Shown: positions 54,808 through 62,663 of the stretch, in pieces
Layout of the letters: each line of letters opens with the position of its first letter
How positions within the stretch are numbered: position 1 is the stretch's first letter
NCBI RefSeq assembly: GCF_003194585.1
Contig: NZ_QHKZ01000004.1
Location: 372,001-436,000 of the forward strand
Length of the DNA stretch: 64,000 bases
Source of the DNA: Nocardioides daejeonensis
Lineage (GTDB): Bacteria > Actinomycetota > Actinomycetes > Propionibacteriales > Nocardioidaceae
Reading direction: 5' to 3'
The notes under the pieces: generated by a model
What the model was told of the DNA's origin: nothing
The model's input: only the letters and a program-made list of their open reading frames with translations
Database searches by the model: none
Position numbers and translations under genes: made by a program

Positions 54808-55413
54808 ATGACGTTGCCCGAACTGCGCGACTCGCAGGAGCCGGAGACCTCACGCTGGGCGGACGCCGCCCTCGTCATTGGCGTCTTCGTCGGCCTGCTG
54901 TGGGTGCTGGAGATCGTCGACACGATCGTCGGGCACCGGCTCGACCGGCTCGGCATCGAGCCGCGGGAGGCCGACGGGCTGTGGGGGATCCTCTTCGCGC
55001 CGCTCCTGCATGCCGACTTCGCCCACCTGGCAGCCAACACCGTGCCCGCGCTGGTGCTCGGGTTCCTGATCATGCTCTCCGGTGGGCCGGTCTGGGCTCG
55101 TGCGACCGGCATCATCTGGGTGGTCGGCGGTGTCGGGACCTGGCTGACCGGTGGAGCGAACACGTTGCACCTAGGTGCCTCGGTGCTGATCTTCGGCTGG
55201 CTCGTCTTCCTGGTGCTGCGCGGCTTCTTCAACCGCAAGGCGCTGCAGATCCTCGTAGGCCTCGGCGTCCTGCTGGTGTACGGCGGCGTGCTGTGGGGTG
55301 TGCTGCCCAGCACGCCGGGCGTCTCCTGGCAGGGGCACCTCTTCGGTGCGATCGGCGGCGGCCTGGCGGCCTTCTGGATGGCAGAGCGGGAGCAGCGCGA
55401 CCGGACGGTCTGA
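54808..55413 (+). CDS. Rhomboid family intramembrane serine protease
   Basis: A 201-residue six-helix membrane protein. The catalytic dyad is Ser125 in LGASVLIFG and His177 in WQGHLFGAIGG. The first helix pair is followed by LLHADFAHLAANTVPALVLG, the rhomboid His-Ala-Asn motif. It cleaves single-pass membrane proteins within or near the bilayer; the substrate is unknown. RskA-type anti-sigma factors are processed by other proteases in known systems, so no link to the nearby sigK locus is claimed. Confidence 0.9.
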   Translation: MTLPELRDSQEPETSRWADAALVIGVFVGLLWVLEIVDTIVGHRLDRLGIEPREADGLWGILFAPLLHADFAHLAANTVPALVLGFLIMLSGGPVWARATGIIWVVGGVGTWLTGGANTLHLGASVLIFGWLVFLVLRGFFNRKALQILVGLGVLLVYGGVLWGVLPSTPGVSWQGHLFGAIGGGLAAFWMAEREQRDRTV

Positions 55414-55523
55414 CCCCCCGTGCGGCGTGCCGGCCGACGAGGGGTGGCGCGGAGTTCCGGGTGCCGCAGAGAGCCGGTAAAGTTGAGTGCTTGCCGCTGC
55501 CGCCGTCGTGAATCGAGGATCGC

Positions 55524-57710
55524 TTGTCCGCGGAGTCGCCCACCCCTGCAACGACTGATGACGTCGCTGCCCGCGAGGTCGCCGGGGAGCAGGCCTTCGT
55601 CGACCGGGTCCACGCCCAGCTGGAGGTCTCGGCGCGCTCGGCCCAGGAGCTCGCGCGCGAGGGCCATGCCCGCGGCCGCCTCGGACATGAGGGCGGGCTC
55701 GTGGAGCGCGACGCGATGGTCTTCCAGGCCGCCAAGCGGATCGCCCAGCTCGACGCCGCCCACGAGGGCCTCGTCTTCGGCCGCCTGGACCTGCGCGGTG
55801 AGGTCGATCCAGAGCCGCGCTACATCGGGCGGATCGGGCTGCGCGACGAGAACCGCGACTCCCTGCTGATCGACTGGCGGGCACCGGCCGCCGCCGTCTT
55901 CTACCAAGCCACCGCCGCCACCCCCCACGACGTCGTACGCCGCCGCGTGCTGCGCAGCACCGGGCGCACCGTGATCGGGGTCGAGGACGAGTTGCTGGAC
56001 CCCGAGGCGCCGGAGGCAGCAGAGTTGCCCATCGTCGGCGAAGGTGCGTTGATGGCCCAGCTCTCCCGGGCCCGCGACCGGTCGATGCACTCCATCGTCG
56101 CGACCATCCAGGCCGAGCAGGACCAGGCGATCCGCGCCCCCTCGCGTGGTGTGGTGACCATCTCCGGTGGCCCGGGCACGGGCAAGACGGTGGTGGCACT
56201 GCACCGGGCGGCGTACCTGCTCTACACGGACCGGCGTCGCTACGAGAGCGGCGGCGTGCTGATCGTCGGTCCCTCGGGCGTCTTCATGCGCTACATCGAG
56301 CGGGTGCTGCCGAGCCTCGGTGAGACCGCGGTGGCGCTGCGTTCGCTCGGCGAGGTCGTCGACGGCGTGCGGGCCACGCGGCACGACGACCCGGCGGTGG
56401 CCGATGTCAAGGGTTCGGCACGGATGGCCGAGGTGATGCGCCGGGCGGCCCGGCAGGCAGTGCCGGGAGCCCCACGCGAGTTCCGCGCCTTCTATCGCGA
56501 CGACGTACTGCTGCTGGATCGGAGCCTGCTGGGTCGGCTGCGACGACAACTGCTCTCGCAGGGCCGACGCAACCAGCAGATGCCGCGGGTGGCCTCGACC
56601 CTGCTGGACGCGTTGTGGCGGCAGGTGCGCAGCGAACGGGGACGCGACCGAGGCAAGGACGCCTTCCTCGACGACATGCTCGGCGACGACGCCTTCCTGG
56701 AGTTCGCGTTGCAATGGTGGCCGCCGATCGACGCCCCCACGGTGCTCGGATGGCTCGAGGATGCCGACTTCCTGGCCCGGGTCGCCGACGGTGTGCTCAG
56801 CCAGGAGGAGCAAGCGCTGCTGCACAAGAGCTGGCAGCACGACGGGCTCAGCATCGAGGACGTGCCGCTGCTCGACGAGGTCCGCTACCAGGTGGGCGAC
56901 ATGCCGGAGCGCAACCAGGGGCAGGACGAGTGGGGGGACCACCTCGGTGGTGACCTGCAGGAGCTCACCACCGCCGCCGACCGGGAGTTCGCCAGCGGAC
57001 GGGGGTGGCGTCCGCCGACCCACCGGATCGAGGACGACCCCTACGCCCACGTGCTCATCGACGAGGCACAGGACCTCACGCCGATGCAGTGGCGGATGGT
57101 CGGCCGTCGCGGGCGCACGGCGTCCTGGACGATCGTCGGCGACGAGGCGCAGTCCTCCTGGCCGGTGCCCAGCGAGGCGGCCGCGGCACGTGCTGAGGCG
57201 TTGGAAGGCAAGCAGGTGCACGCCTTCCATCTCTCCACCAACTACCGCAACTCCTCCGAGATCTACGCCTACGCCGAGGCCTACGCCCGCCGGGTCGGGC
57301 TCGACGCTGACCTGCCGACGGCAGTTCGCTCGACCGGCGTGCACCCGGTGCAGCAGGGTCCGGTGGACGACCTGGCGCAGGCTACCCGCGCCGAGGTGGC
57401 GCGGCTGGCCGCCGAGGTCAGTGGCACGGTCGGCATCGTCGTGCCGGTCGCGCGCCGGGCGGAGGTGAACGCGTGGCTGGCGTCGTGGCCCGAGTTCGCC
57501 GCTGACGCCCCCTCCGCAGCCTCGCCTGGCGACGTGCCGAGCGGCGACGACCGGGTCGTGGTGCTCACCGGTCTCGACACCAAGGGCCTGGAGTTCGACG
57601 GGATCATCGTCGTACGCCCGCAGGAGATCGAGGACGAGTCCCTTACCGGCCGCGCCACCCTCTACGTGGTGCTGACCCGCGCCACGCAGCTGCTCTCGCT
57701 CGTCTCCTGA
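55524..57710 (+). CDS. UvrD-like helicase, HelD/HelR family (RNA polymerase recycling)
   Basis: A 728-residue SF1 ATPase. The TTG start has GAGGA five bases before it. The N-terminal coiled arm (about 10-100) and KRIAQLDAAHEGLVFGRLD are typical of HelD. Walker A GGPGTGKT is at 215-222 and Walker B in HVLIDEAQDLTPMQW. UvrD motifs STNYRNS and TGLDTKGLEFDGIIV follow, then VVLTRATQ. HelD proteins push stalled RNA polymerase off DNA; HelR versions also displace rifampicin. I see no rifamycin-associated element upstream, so the HelR role is unsure. Confidence 0.9.
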   Translation: MSAESPTPATTDDVAAREVAGEQAFVDRVHAQLEVSARSAQELAREGHARGRLGHEGGLVERDAMVFQAAKRIAQLDAAHEGLVFGRLDLRGEVDPEPRYIGRIGLRDENRDSLLIDWRAPAAAVFYQATAATPHDVVRRRVLRSTGRTVIGVEDELLDPEAPEAAELPIVGEGALMAQLSRARDRSMHSIVATIQAEQDQAIRAPSRGVVTISGGPGTGKTVVALHRAAYLLYTDRRRYESGGVLIVGPSGVFMRYIERVLPSLGETAVALRSLGEVVDGVRATRHDDPAVADVKGSARMAEVMRRAARQAVPGAPREFRAFYRDDVLLLDRSLLGRLRRQLLSQGRRNQQMPRVASTLLDALWRQVRSERGRDRGKDAFLDDMLGDDAFLEFALQWWPPIDAPTVLGWLEDADFLARVADGVLSQEEQALLHKSWQHDGLSIEDVPLLDEVRYQVGDMPERNQGQDEWGDHLGGDLQELTTAADREFASGRGWRPPTHRIEDDPYAHVLIDEAQDLTPMQWRMVGRRGRTASWTIVGDEAQSSWPVPSEAAAARAEALEGKQVHAFHLSTNYRNSSEIYAYAEAYARRVGLDADLPTAVRSTGVHPVQQGPVDDLAQATRAEVARLAAEVSGTVGIVVPVARRAEVNAWLASWPEFAADAPSAASPGDVPSGDDRVVVLTGLDTKGLEFDGIIVVRPQEIEDESLTGRATLYVVLTRATQLLSLVS

Positions 57711-57712
57711 GG

Positions 57713-57772
57713 TCGAGTGCGCGCAAGTCACGCGTTGAGTGCGCGCAAATCACGCGTTGAGATGCAAGATGC
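57713..57772 (+). repeat. 22-bp repeat array (forward) right after the helicase gene
   Basis: Units at 57713-57734 and 57735-57756 share CGAGTGCGCGCAA/TTGAGTGCGCGCAAATCACG, followed by a part unit at 57757-57772. They begin two bases after the helicase stop codon. Their core is the same as at 125-190 in this window, 57 kb away. Confidence 0.85.
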
Positions 57773-57809
57773 TGCCGGCTGAGTGGCCAGCTCCCGGCGA
57801 GCAGGCGGA

Positions 57810-57897
57810 AGATGACCACTCAACCCGACGAAAGTGACCACTCAACCTGTCGAAACTGGCTACTCAACCTGTGGAAAGTGGCGCTTCGACGGGGTCA
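57810..57897 (-). repeat. 22-bp repeat array (reverse) that includes the upp stop codon
   Basis: Four contiguous units: 57810-57831, 57832-57853, 57854-57875 and 57876-57897. The middle ones have CTCAACCTGTCGA and CTACTCAACCTGTGGA. The last unit ends exactly with the TCA that is the reverse of the upp stop codon, so the upp TGA is the first codon of the array in upp sense. Confidence 0.85.
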
Positions 57898-58536
57898 GTG
57901 GGCGACGCCGTACAACCGGTCGCCGGCGTCACCGAGGCCGGGCACGATGTAGCCGACCTCGTTGAGGCGCTCGTCCATGGCGGCGGTCACGACGGTGACG
58001 GGCACGTCGACGTCGGCGAGGTCCTGCTCGATGCGGGCGACACCCTCAGGTGCGACCAGCAGACAGATCGCGGTGATGTGGTCGGCGCCGCGGTCGACCA
58101 GGAAACGGATCGCGGCAGCCAGCGTTCCGCCGGTGGCCAGCATGGGGTCGAGGACGTAGCACTGGCGTCCGGAGAGGTCCTCGGGGAGCCGCTCGGCGTA
58201 CGTCGATGCTTCCAGGGTCTCCTCGTTGCGGATCATGCCGAGGAAGCCGACCTCTGCGGTCGGCAGCAGCCGCACCATGCCGTCGAGCATGCCCAGGCCG
58301 GCGCGGAGGATCGGGACGACCAGCGGCTTGGGCGTGGTGAGCCGCACACCTTCGGTGGGAGAGACGGGCGTGGTGATGGTGACCGGCTCGACCCGCACGT
58401 CGCGCGTCGCCTCGTAGGCGAGCAGTGTCACGAGCTCGTCGGCGAGCCGCCGGAAGGTCGGGCTGTCGGTGTTCTCGTCACGCAGGGTGGTGAGCTTGTG
58501 TGCCACCAGCGGGTGGTCGACGACCTGGATCCTCAT
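57895..58536 (-). CDS. upp: Uracil phosphoribosyltransferase
   Basis: A 213-residue enzyme that makes UMP from uracil and PRPP for pyrimidine salvage. Family blocks are complete: the start [33 protein letters not shown], the PRPP site [14 protein letters not shown], and the C-terminal [15 protein letters not shown] uracil-binding loop. Length is normal. It is divergent from tadA, with 80 bp between the starts. Confidence 0.97.
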   Translation of the reverse strand: MRIQVVDHPLVAHKLTTLRDENTDSPTFRRLADELVTLLAYEATRDVRVEPVTITTPVSPTEGVRLTTPKPLVVPILRAGLGMLDGMVRLLPTAEVGFLGMIRNEETLEASTYAERLPEDLSGRQCYVLDPMLATGGTLAAAIRFLVDRGADHITAICLLVAPEGVARIEQDLADVDVPVTVVTAAMDERLNEVGYIVPGLGDAGDRLYGVAH

Positions 58537-58616
58537 GCGCCAGACCCTACTTGCTCGTGCAGGCGTGTGACACTGGACGACGGTGTGCCGACCGATGGTG
58601 GAGCGGAGGGAACGGG

Positions 58617-59075
58617 ATGATCGGTCGCTTCGACGAGGCGATGCAGTGGGCCCTGGCGGAGGGGCGCCAAGCGCTGGCCACGGGCGACGTGCCGATCGGC
58701 GCGGTCGTGCTCGATCCCGCCGGTGCCGTCATCGGGCGCGGTCGTAACGTCCGTGAGGCGGACGGGGACCCCACGGGCCACGCGGAGATGGTGGCGTTGC
58801 GCGAGGCTGCCCAGACGGTCGGGGAGTGGCGACTCTCCGGCTGCACGCTCGTCGTCACCCTGGAGCCGTGCACCATGTGCGCCGGCGCGATCGTCCTCTC
58901 TCGCGTCGACCGCCTGGTCTTCGGTGCGTACGACGACAAGGCGGGTGCCGTCGGCTCGCTGTGGGACGTCGTACGCGACCGGAGACTCAACCACCGCCCG
59001 GAGGTGCTCACCGGCGTCCTCGAATCCGACTGCCGGACCCTGCTGCTCGACTTCTTCAGCAGCCAGCGCGCCTGA
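58617..59075 (+). CDS. tadA: tRNA adenosine(34) deaminase TadA
   Basis: A 152-residue zinc deaminase. The zinc ligands are His55 in GHAEMVA, Cys85 and Cys88 in EPCTMCAG, and the proton shuttle is Glu57. It converts A34 to inosine in tRNA-Arg(ACG) so that all CGN codons can be read. The C-terminal [16 protein letters not shown] is typical of TadA rather than of cytosine deaminase. It sits directly before a tRNA gene, a common arrangement in actinobacteria. Confidence 0.95.
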   Translation: MIGRFDEAMQWALAEGRQALATGDVPIGAVVLDPAGAVIGRGRNVREADGDPTGHAEMVALREAAQTVGEWRLSGCTLVVTLEPCTMCAGAIVLSRVDRLVFGAYDDKAGAVGSLWDVVRDRRLNHRPEVLTGVLESDCRTLLLDFFSSQRA

Positions 59076-59123
59076 CCTCGGGCGATTTTCCTCGCCGTCC
59101 GGCCCTCCGGTAAGGTCTCCCAC

Positions 59124-59213
59124 GGTGCTGTGTCCGAGCGGCCTAAGGAGAACGCCTCGAAAGCGTTTGTGGGTGCAAGTCCACCGAGGGTTCAAATCCC
59201 TCCAGCACCGCCA
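59124..59213 (+). tRNA. tRNA-Ser (anticodon CGA)
   Basis: A 90-base class II tRNA with CCA encoded. The acceptor stem GGTGCTG (59124-59130) pairs with CAGCACC (59203-59209). The anticodon loop is CTCGAAA with CGA at 59158-59160, closed by AACGC/GCGTT. It has the long variable arm of serine tRNAs and the T arm GAGGGTTCAAATCCCTC. It reads UCG codons. Confidence 0.97.
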
Positions 59214-59227
59214 AGTGAATCAGGTTG

Positions 59228-59267
59228 GAACCCTCGGTGAGCGAAAGCTCACCGAGGGTTCTTTCTT
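59228..59267 (+). terminator. Rho-independent terminator of the tRNA-Ser gene
   Basis: A perfect 15-bp stem (59228-59242 with 59247-59261) has a GAAA tetraloop, followed by TTTCTT. Its right arm repeats CACCGAGGGTTC from the tRNA itself (59182-59193), so the left arm could also pair with the T-arm region of the tRNA. Confidence 0.95.
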
Positions 59268-59424
59268 GTCTGGTCGGGCGTGGATCATCGACGCCTGTGC
59301 GGACAACGGACGGACCGGGCCGCCTCCACGCCGATGTCCCTGACCTGTCACAGTGGAGAGCCGGCCGGGTGCTCTGCGAAGCGAGCCACCGAGGCCGCGC
59401 ACTGACAGGAAGGATCGCACGCTG

Positions 59425-60096
59425 ATGACGACTACACGAGTCACTCCGCAAGAAGCCTGGGCTGCCCTGGTAGATGGCAACGAGCGCTTCATGAACGGCG
59501 CGCTGCGGCACCCACAGCAGGACGCGGCTCGTCGCTCGGAGCTCTCCTCAAGTCAGGCACCTAATGCGGCGTTCCTGGGTTGCTCAGACTCCCGCGTGGC
59601 TGCCGAGATCCTCTTCGACTGCGGGCTCGGCGACCTCTTCGTCGCTCGCAACATCGGGCAGATCGCGAACGACAACATCATCGCGACCATGGAGTTCGCC
59701 GTCGCCGAGCTCGGGGTCGCCGTCCTCGTCGTGCTCGCACACTGCTCCTGCGGTGCCGTCGCGGCAGCGATCGACCAGTCCAGCCAGAGCCCGCAAGAGG
59801 TGACTCCGGCGATCCGGACCGAGCTCGAACAGATCCAGCCTGCGGTCCAGCAGGAGTGGCTCAGCGAGCACCGCGACACGCCCTACGTGGATGCCACGAT
59901 GATCGATGCCGACGCAGTCGGCCGACGCCACCTGGCCACCACCATCAACGCCCTCATGCGCAACTCGCGGGTGATCAGCGATGCTGTCGCCCACGGCTCC
60001 CTGGCGATCGTTGGCTGCCAGTATCAGCTGGAGGAGGGCCGTGTTGCTCCCATCGTGGGCGTCGGCAAGATCGGCATCGACATCGCGCGTAGCTGA
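59425..60096 (+). CDS. Beta-class carbonic anhydrase
   Basis: A 223-residue zinc enzyme that hydrates carbon dioxide. The zinc ligands are Cys53 and Asp55 in GCSDSR, His106 in LAHCSCG and Cys109. The active-site FVARNIGQIA loop is also present. The length fits the bacterial plant-type clade. ATG 59425 is used, with GGAAGGA 11 bases upstream; GTG 59353 would add a tail unlike the family. It could supply bicarbonate to the biotin carboxylases, a general role. Confidence 0.94.
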   Translation: MTTTRVTPQEAWAALVDGNERFMNGALRHPQQDAARRSELSSSQAPNAAFLGCSDSRVAAEILFDCGLGDLFVARNIGQIANDNIIATMEFAVAELGVAVLVVLAHCSCGAVAAAIDQSSQSPQEVTPAIRTELEQIQPAVQQEWLSEHRDTPYVDATMIDADAVGRRHLATTINALMRNSRVISDAVAHGSLAIVGCQYQLEEGRVAPIVGVGKIGIDIARS

Positions 60097-60104
60097 TGCG
60101 TGAC

Positions 60105-60133
60105 GGCCCTGCTCTCCCGTGGAGCAGGGCCGC
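60105..60133. terminator. Hairpin terminator after the carbonic anhydrase gene
   Basis: CGGCCCTGCTC at 60105-60115 pairs with 60123-60133 across a 7-base loop, 8 bp after the stop codon. Confidence 0.8.
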
Positions 60134-60280
60134 GCCGTACGCCGCCAGGGCCGTGGGATCGCCGGTGGCTGCCAGGACCGATGAACCGCGGCGCTGACGA
60201 GAAGCGCGGTGACGGCGGGTCTTGCTGACGGATTCCGGCACAGTCGACGAGCAGGGCGATCGTGGCCCTACCGTCAGCGC

Positions 60281-61597
60281 ATGACCGAGGAGCTGCCTGC
60301 GCGCGTCCGACGAGGCTATGCGCTGGGTGGCGTGGCCACCGGCGTCTACGGCACGGTTCCTTCGCTGTTGCTGATGCCCTACCTCACTGAGGAGCTCGGG
60401 GTCGGCGCGCTGCTTGCCGGGCTGATCGTCTTCGCGCCGAAGGCGTGGGACTTCGTCTGCAACCCCCTTGCCGGCCGAGTCAGCGACCGGGTGAGGCGCC
60501 GCGATCGCCGCCGCCCCTTCCTGCTGGTCGCCGGGCCGATGATGGGACTCGGACTGGCCTTCATCTTCACCGGCCCGAGCACGCCGTTCCTGCTCGCCCT
60601 CGCCTGGGTGCTGGCGGCGAACCTGCTGGCGGCGACGGCGTACGCCTTCTTCCAGGTGCCCTACCTGGCGATGTCGGCAGAGGTGACCAGCGACTACGGC
60701 ATCCGCACCCAGATGATGGCCTGGCGGGTCGGTGTGGTGACCACCGCGATCGCCGTCTCGGGTGTCCTCGCACCGTGGCTGGTCGCGAGCGCGGGCGGAT
60801 ACCGTGCCATGGGCGCTGTCTCGGGCCTGGTGATCGTGGCCGGATCGCTGGCCGTCTGGGCGTGCACCCGCGGCGCTCCGGTGGTCCGCTCCGAGCCTGC
60901 CGGCGGCGGGCTCGGCGACCAGCTGCGCGTCGTGCTCGGCAACGTGCACGCGCGACCGCTCATCGCCGCGCTCGTCCTGCAGGCGGCCGGCACCAGCATG
61001 CTGCTTGCCGCCGTCGCGTACGCCGCGCGCGTGCTGCTCGGCGACTCCGCCGCTGGCAGCTACCTCTTCGCGGCGTTCGTGCTGCCCGGGGTGTTGTCGG
61101 CCCCGCTCTGGGCATGGCTGGGGCGCCGCAACGGCAAGCGGAGCGGGTACGCCGTCGCCACCGTTGTGCTCGGCTGCGGGCTCGTTGCCCTGGTCGGTGT
61201 CTGGACCGGAAGCCTGCTCTGGTGCCTGGTCTGGGCGGCGGTCACCGGCGCCGGGTATGCCGGCATCCAGGTCTTCCCGCTCGCCATGCTCCCGGACGTG
61301 GCCGCCCACGACGCCCGCACCTCCGGCCGCAATCGGATCGGCCTCTTCGCCGGGGTCTGGGCGGGCTTCGAGTTGCTCGGCTTCGCGCTCGGCCCGGCGC
61401 TGCTCGGAGTCGTGCTCGCCCTCGGCGGCTACGAGGGCGGCCAGGACTCCTACGGCGCCGCGGCTGAGCTTGCGGTCGTGGCCGGCACCTCCGTCGTCCC
61501 TGCCGTGCTGGTGCTGGTCAGCCTGCTCGCGATCCGGGCCTACCGTCTCGACGATGCTCTGCGTACGACGTCACGCGAGGAGGCGACGACCCGCTGA
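60281..61597 (+). CDS. MFS transporter, GPH (glycoside/cation symporter)-like
   Basis: A 438-residue membrane protein with about twelve helices. The GPH/MelB-type motif DRVRRRDRRRPFLL follows helix 2-3, and the helix 1 region has YALGGVATGVYGTVPSLLLM. The matching helix 8-9 loop has GRRNGKRSGYA. GPH members carry sugars or small acids with a cation; the substrate here is unknown. Its 3' end overlaps the convergent regulator gene by 27 bp. Confidence 0.9.
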   Translation: MTEELPARVRRGYALGGVATGVYGTVPSLLLMPYLTEELGVGALLAGLIVFAPKAWDFVCNPLAGRVSDRVRRRDRRRPFLLVAGPMMGLGLAFIFTGPSTPFLLALAWVLAANLLAATAYAFFQVPYLAMSAEVTSDYGIRTQMMAWRVGVVTTAIAVSGVLAPWLVASAGGYRAMGAVSGLVIVAGSLAVWACTRGAPVVRSEPAGGGLGDQLRVVLGNVHARPLIAALVLQAAGTSMLLAAVAYAARVLLGDSAAGSYLFAAFVLPGVLSAPLWAWLGRRNGKRSGYAVATVVLGCGLVALVGVWTGSLLWCLVWAAVTGAGYAGIQVFPLAMLPDVAAHDARTSGRNRIGLFAGVWAGFELLGFALGPALLGVVLALGGYEGGQDSYGAAAELAVVAGTSVVPAVLVLVSLLAIRAYRLDDALRTTSREEATTR

Positions 61598-62575
61598 GTC
61601 CAGCAGCTGGCCCTGGCGCTTCACCGGCCGCAGCACCGTGATCCGGCCGCGCACCTGCCATCCAGGAGCGACCGCGGCGAGGTCGGCCTCGATCCCGGGC
61701 AGCTGGCTCAGCGAGGCGAGCCGGATGCCGAGGGTCAGATTGCCTGCCCCGATCGTCTGCACGCAGCGGTGCACCGGTCGCGCCGCCGCGAGTGCCCGGC
61801 CCGAGCGCTCCGGGTCGGCCACCTCCACCTCCAGCAGTACGCCGCGTCCCAGCCCGGCAGCACCGCTGGCGACGTCGCAGCCCAGGTGGATCGCCCCGGA
61901 ACGCAACGCCCGGTCGAGGCCGCGGCGTACGGTCGGCTCGGAGCCGCCGATCCGGTCCGTCAGCTCCTGCACACTCAGCCGGGCGTCGTCGCCGAGCGCC
62001 GTCAGGAGCCGGTCGACCATCTCCGCCCGTGGTGGGCTCGGGGCTGGTTGGTCGGTGCGCGGGAGCAGCGCCCGGCGCTGCGTCGCCGAGCAGACGCCGA
62101 GCCGCCACGCGGAGTCCTCGGCGTGCACGGCGGCGAGTACCCGCTGCTCGACCACCTCGCCCTCCACCAGGGTGGCGATCTCCTCGGTCCGACGGGCGAC
62201 CTCGGCCAAGCCGGAGCCGAGTACGACGACGCCGAGGTCGGCGGTGCCTGCCAGCAGGTCGACGGTGTGCACCCAGCGGGGCTCCGCCGCGCGACGAGCC
62301 GCCTCCGGGGCAGCGCCCGGTGCGCAGCGCATCAACAGCAGGGTGGCGTCCAGGTGGGGGGAGAGCCGCGCAGCCGAGGGACGGACCACGAACCAGGCCA
62401 GTCGCTCCTCATGCAGCCGCCGCCACCGTCGGGCCACCGTCGCGGCGTCGATGTCGAGCACCGAGGCGATCGTCGTCCAGGGCGCACGGGGGTTGATCTG
62501 GAGTGCGTCGAGCAGCGCCAGATCGATCTCTGGAAGCAGCCCTGGTTGACGGATCTCCTCATTCCGCTGCGTCAT
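61571..62575 (-). CDS. Lrp/AsnC family regulator with two DNA-binding/ligand halves
   Basis: A 334-residue double-length Lrp/AsnC protein. The first helix-turn-helix is DLALLDALQINPRAPWTTIA with DIDAATVARRWRRLHEE; the second, about 175 residues later, is MVDRLLTALGDDARLSVQEL with GGSEPTVRRGLDRAL. Each is followed by a degenerate AsnC ligand domain. Such two-headed forms are common in actinobacteria. The ATG at 62575 opens the recognised domain. It is divergent from the peptidase gene (88 bp) and convergent with the transporter, either of which it may control. Confidence 0.88.
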   Translation of the reverse strand: MTQRNEEIRQPGLLPEIDLALLDALQINPRAPWTTIASVLDIDAATVARRWRRLHEERLAWFVVRPSAARLSPHLDATLLLMRCAPGAAPEAARRAAEPRWVHTVDLLAGTADLGVVVLGSGLAEVARRTEEIATLVEGEVVEQRVLAAVHAEDSAWRLGVCSATQRRALLPRTDQPAPSPPRAEMVDRLLTALGDDARLSVQELTDRIGGSEPTVRRGLDRALRSGAIHLGCDVASGAAGLGRGVLLEVEVADPERSGRALAAARPVHRCVQTIGAGNLTLGIRLASLSQLPGIEADLAAVAPGWQVRGRITVLRPVKRQGQLLDSAGRRLLA

Positions 62576-62663
62576 GAGGCCAGTGTTACGCAGATCAGGT
62601 CGACCTGGTGCCGCTTCTCGGCGCCTCGGCCCGGAGAGGCGACCGCGACCTACTGTCGTTGCC

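Noticed and set aside
55414..55523. Rifamycin-associated element before the HelD/HelR gene
   Set aside because: I looked for the long CTTGC...GCAAG type dyad and found none.
57713..57897. CRISPR array
   Set aside because: Units are contiguous and degenerate, with no unique spacers and no cas genes.
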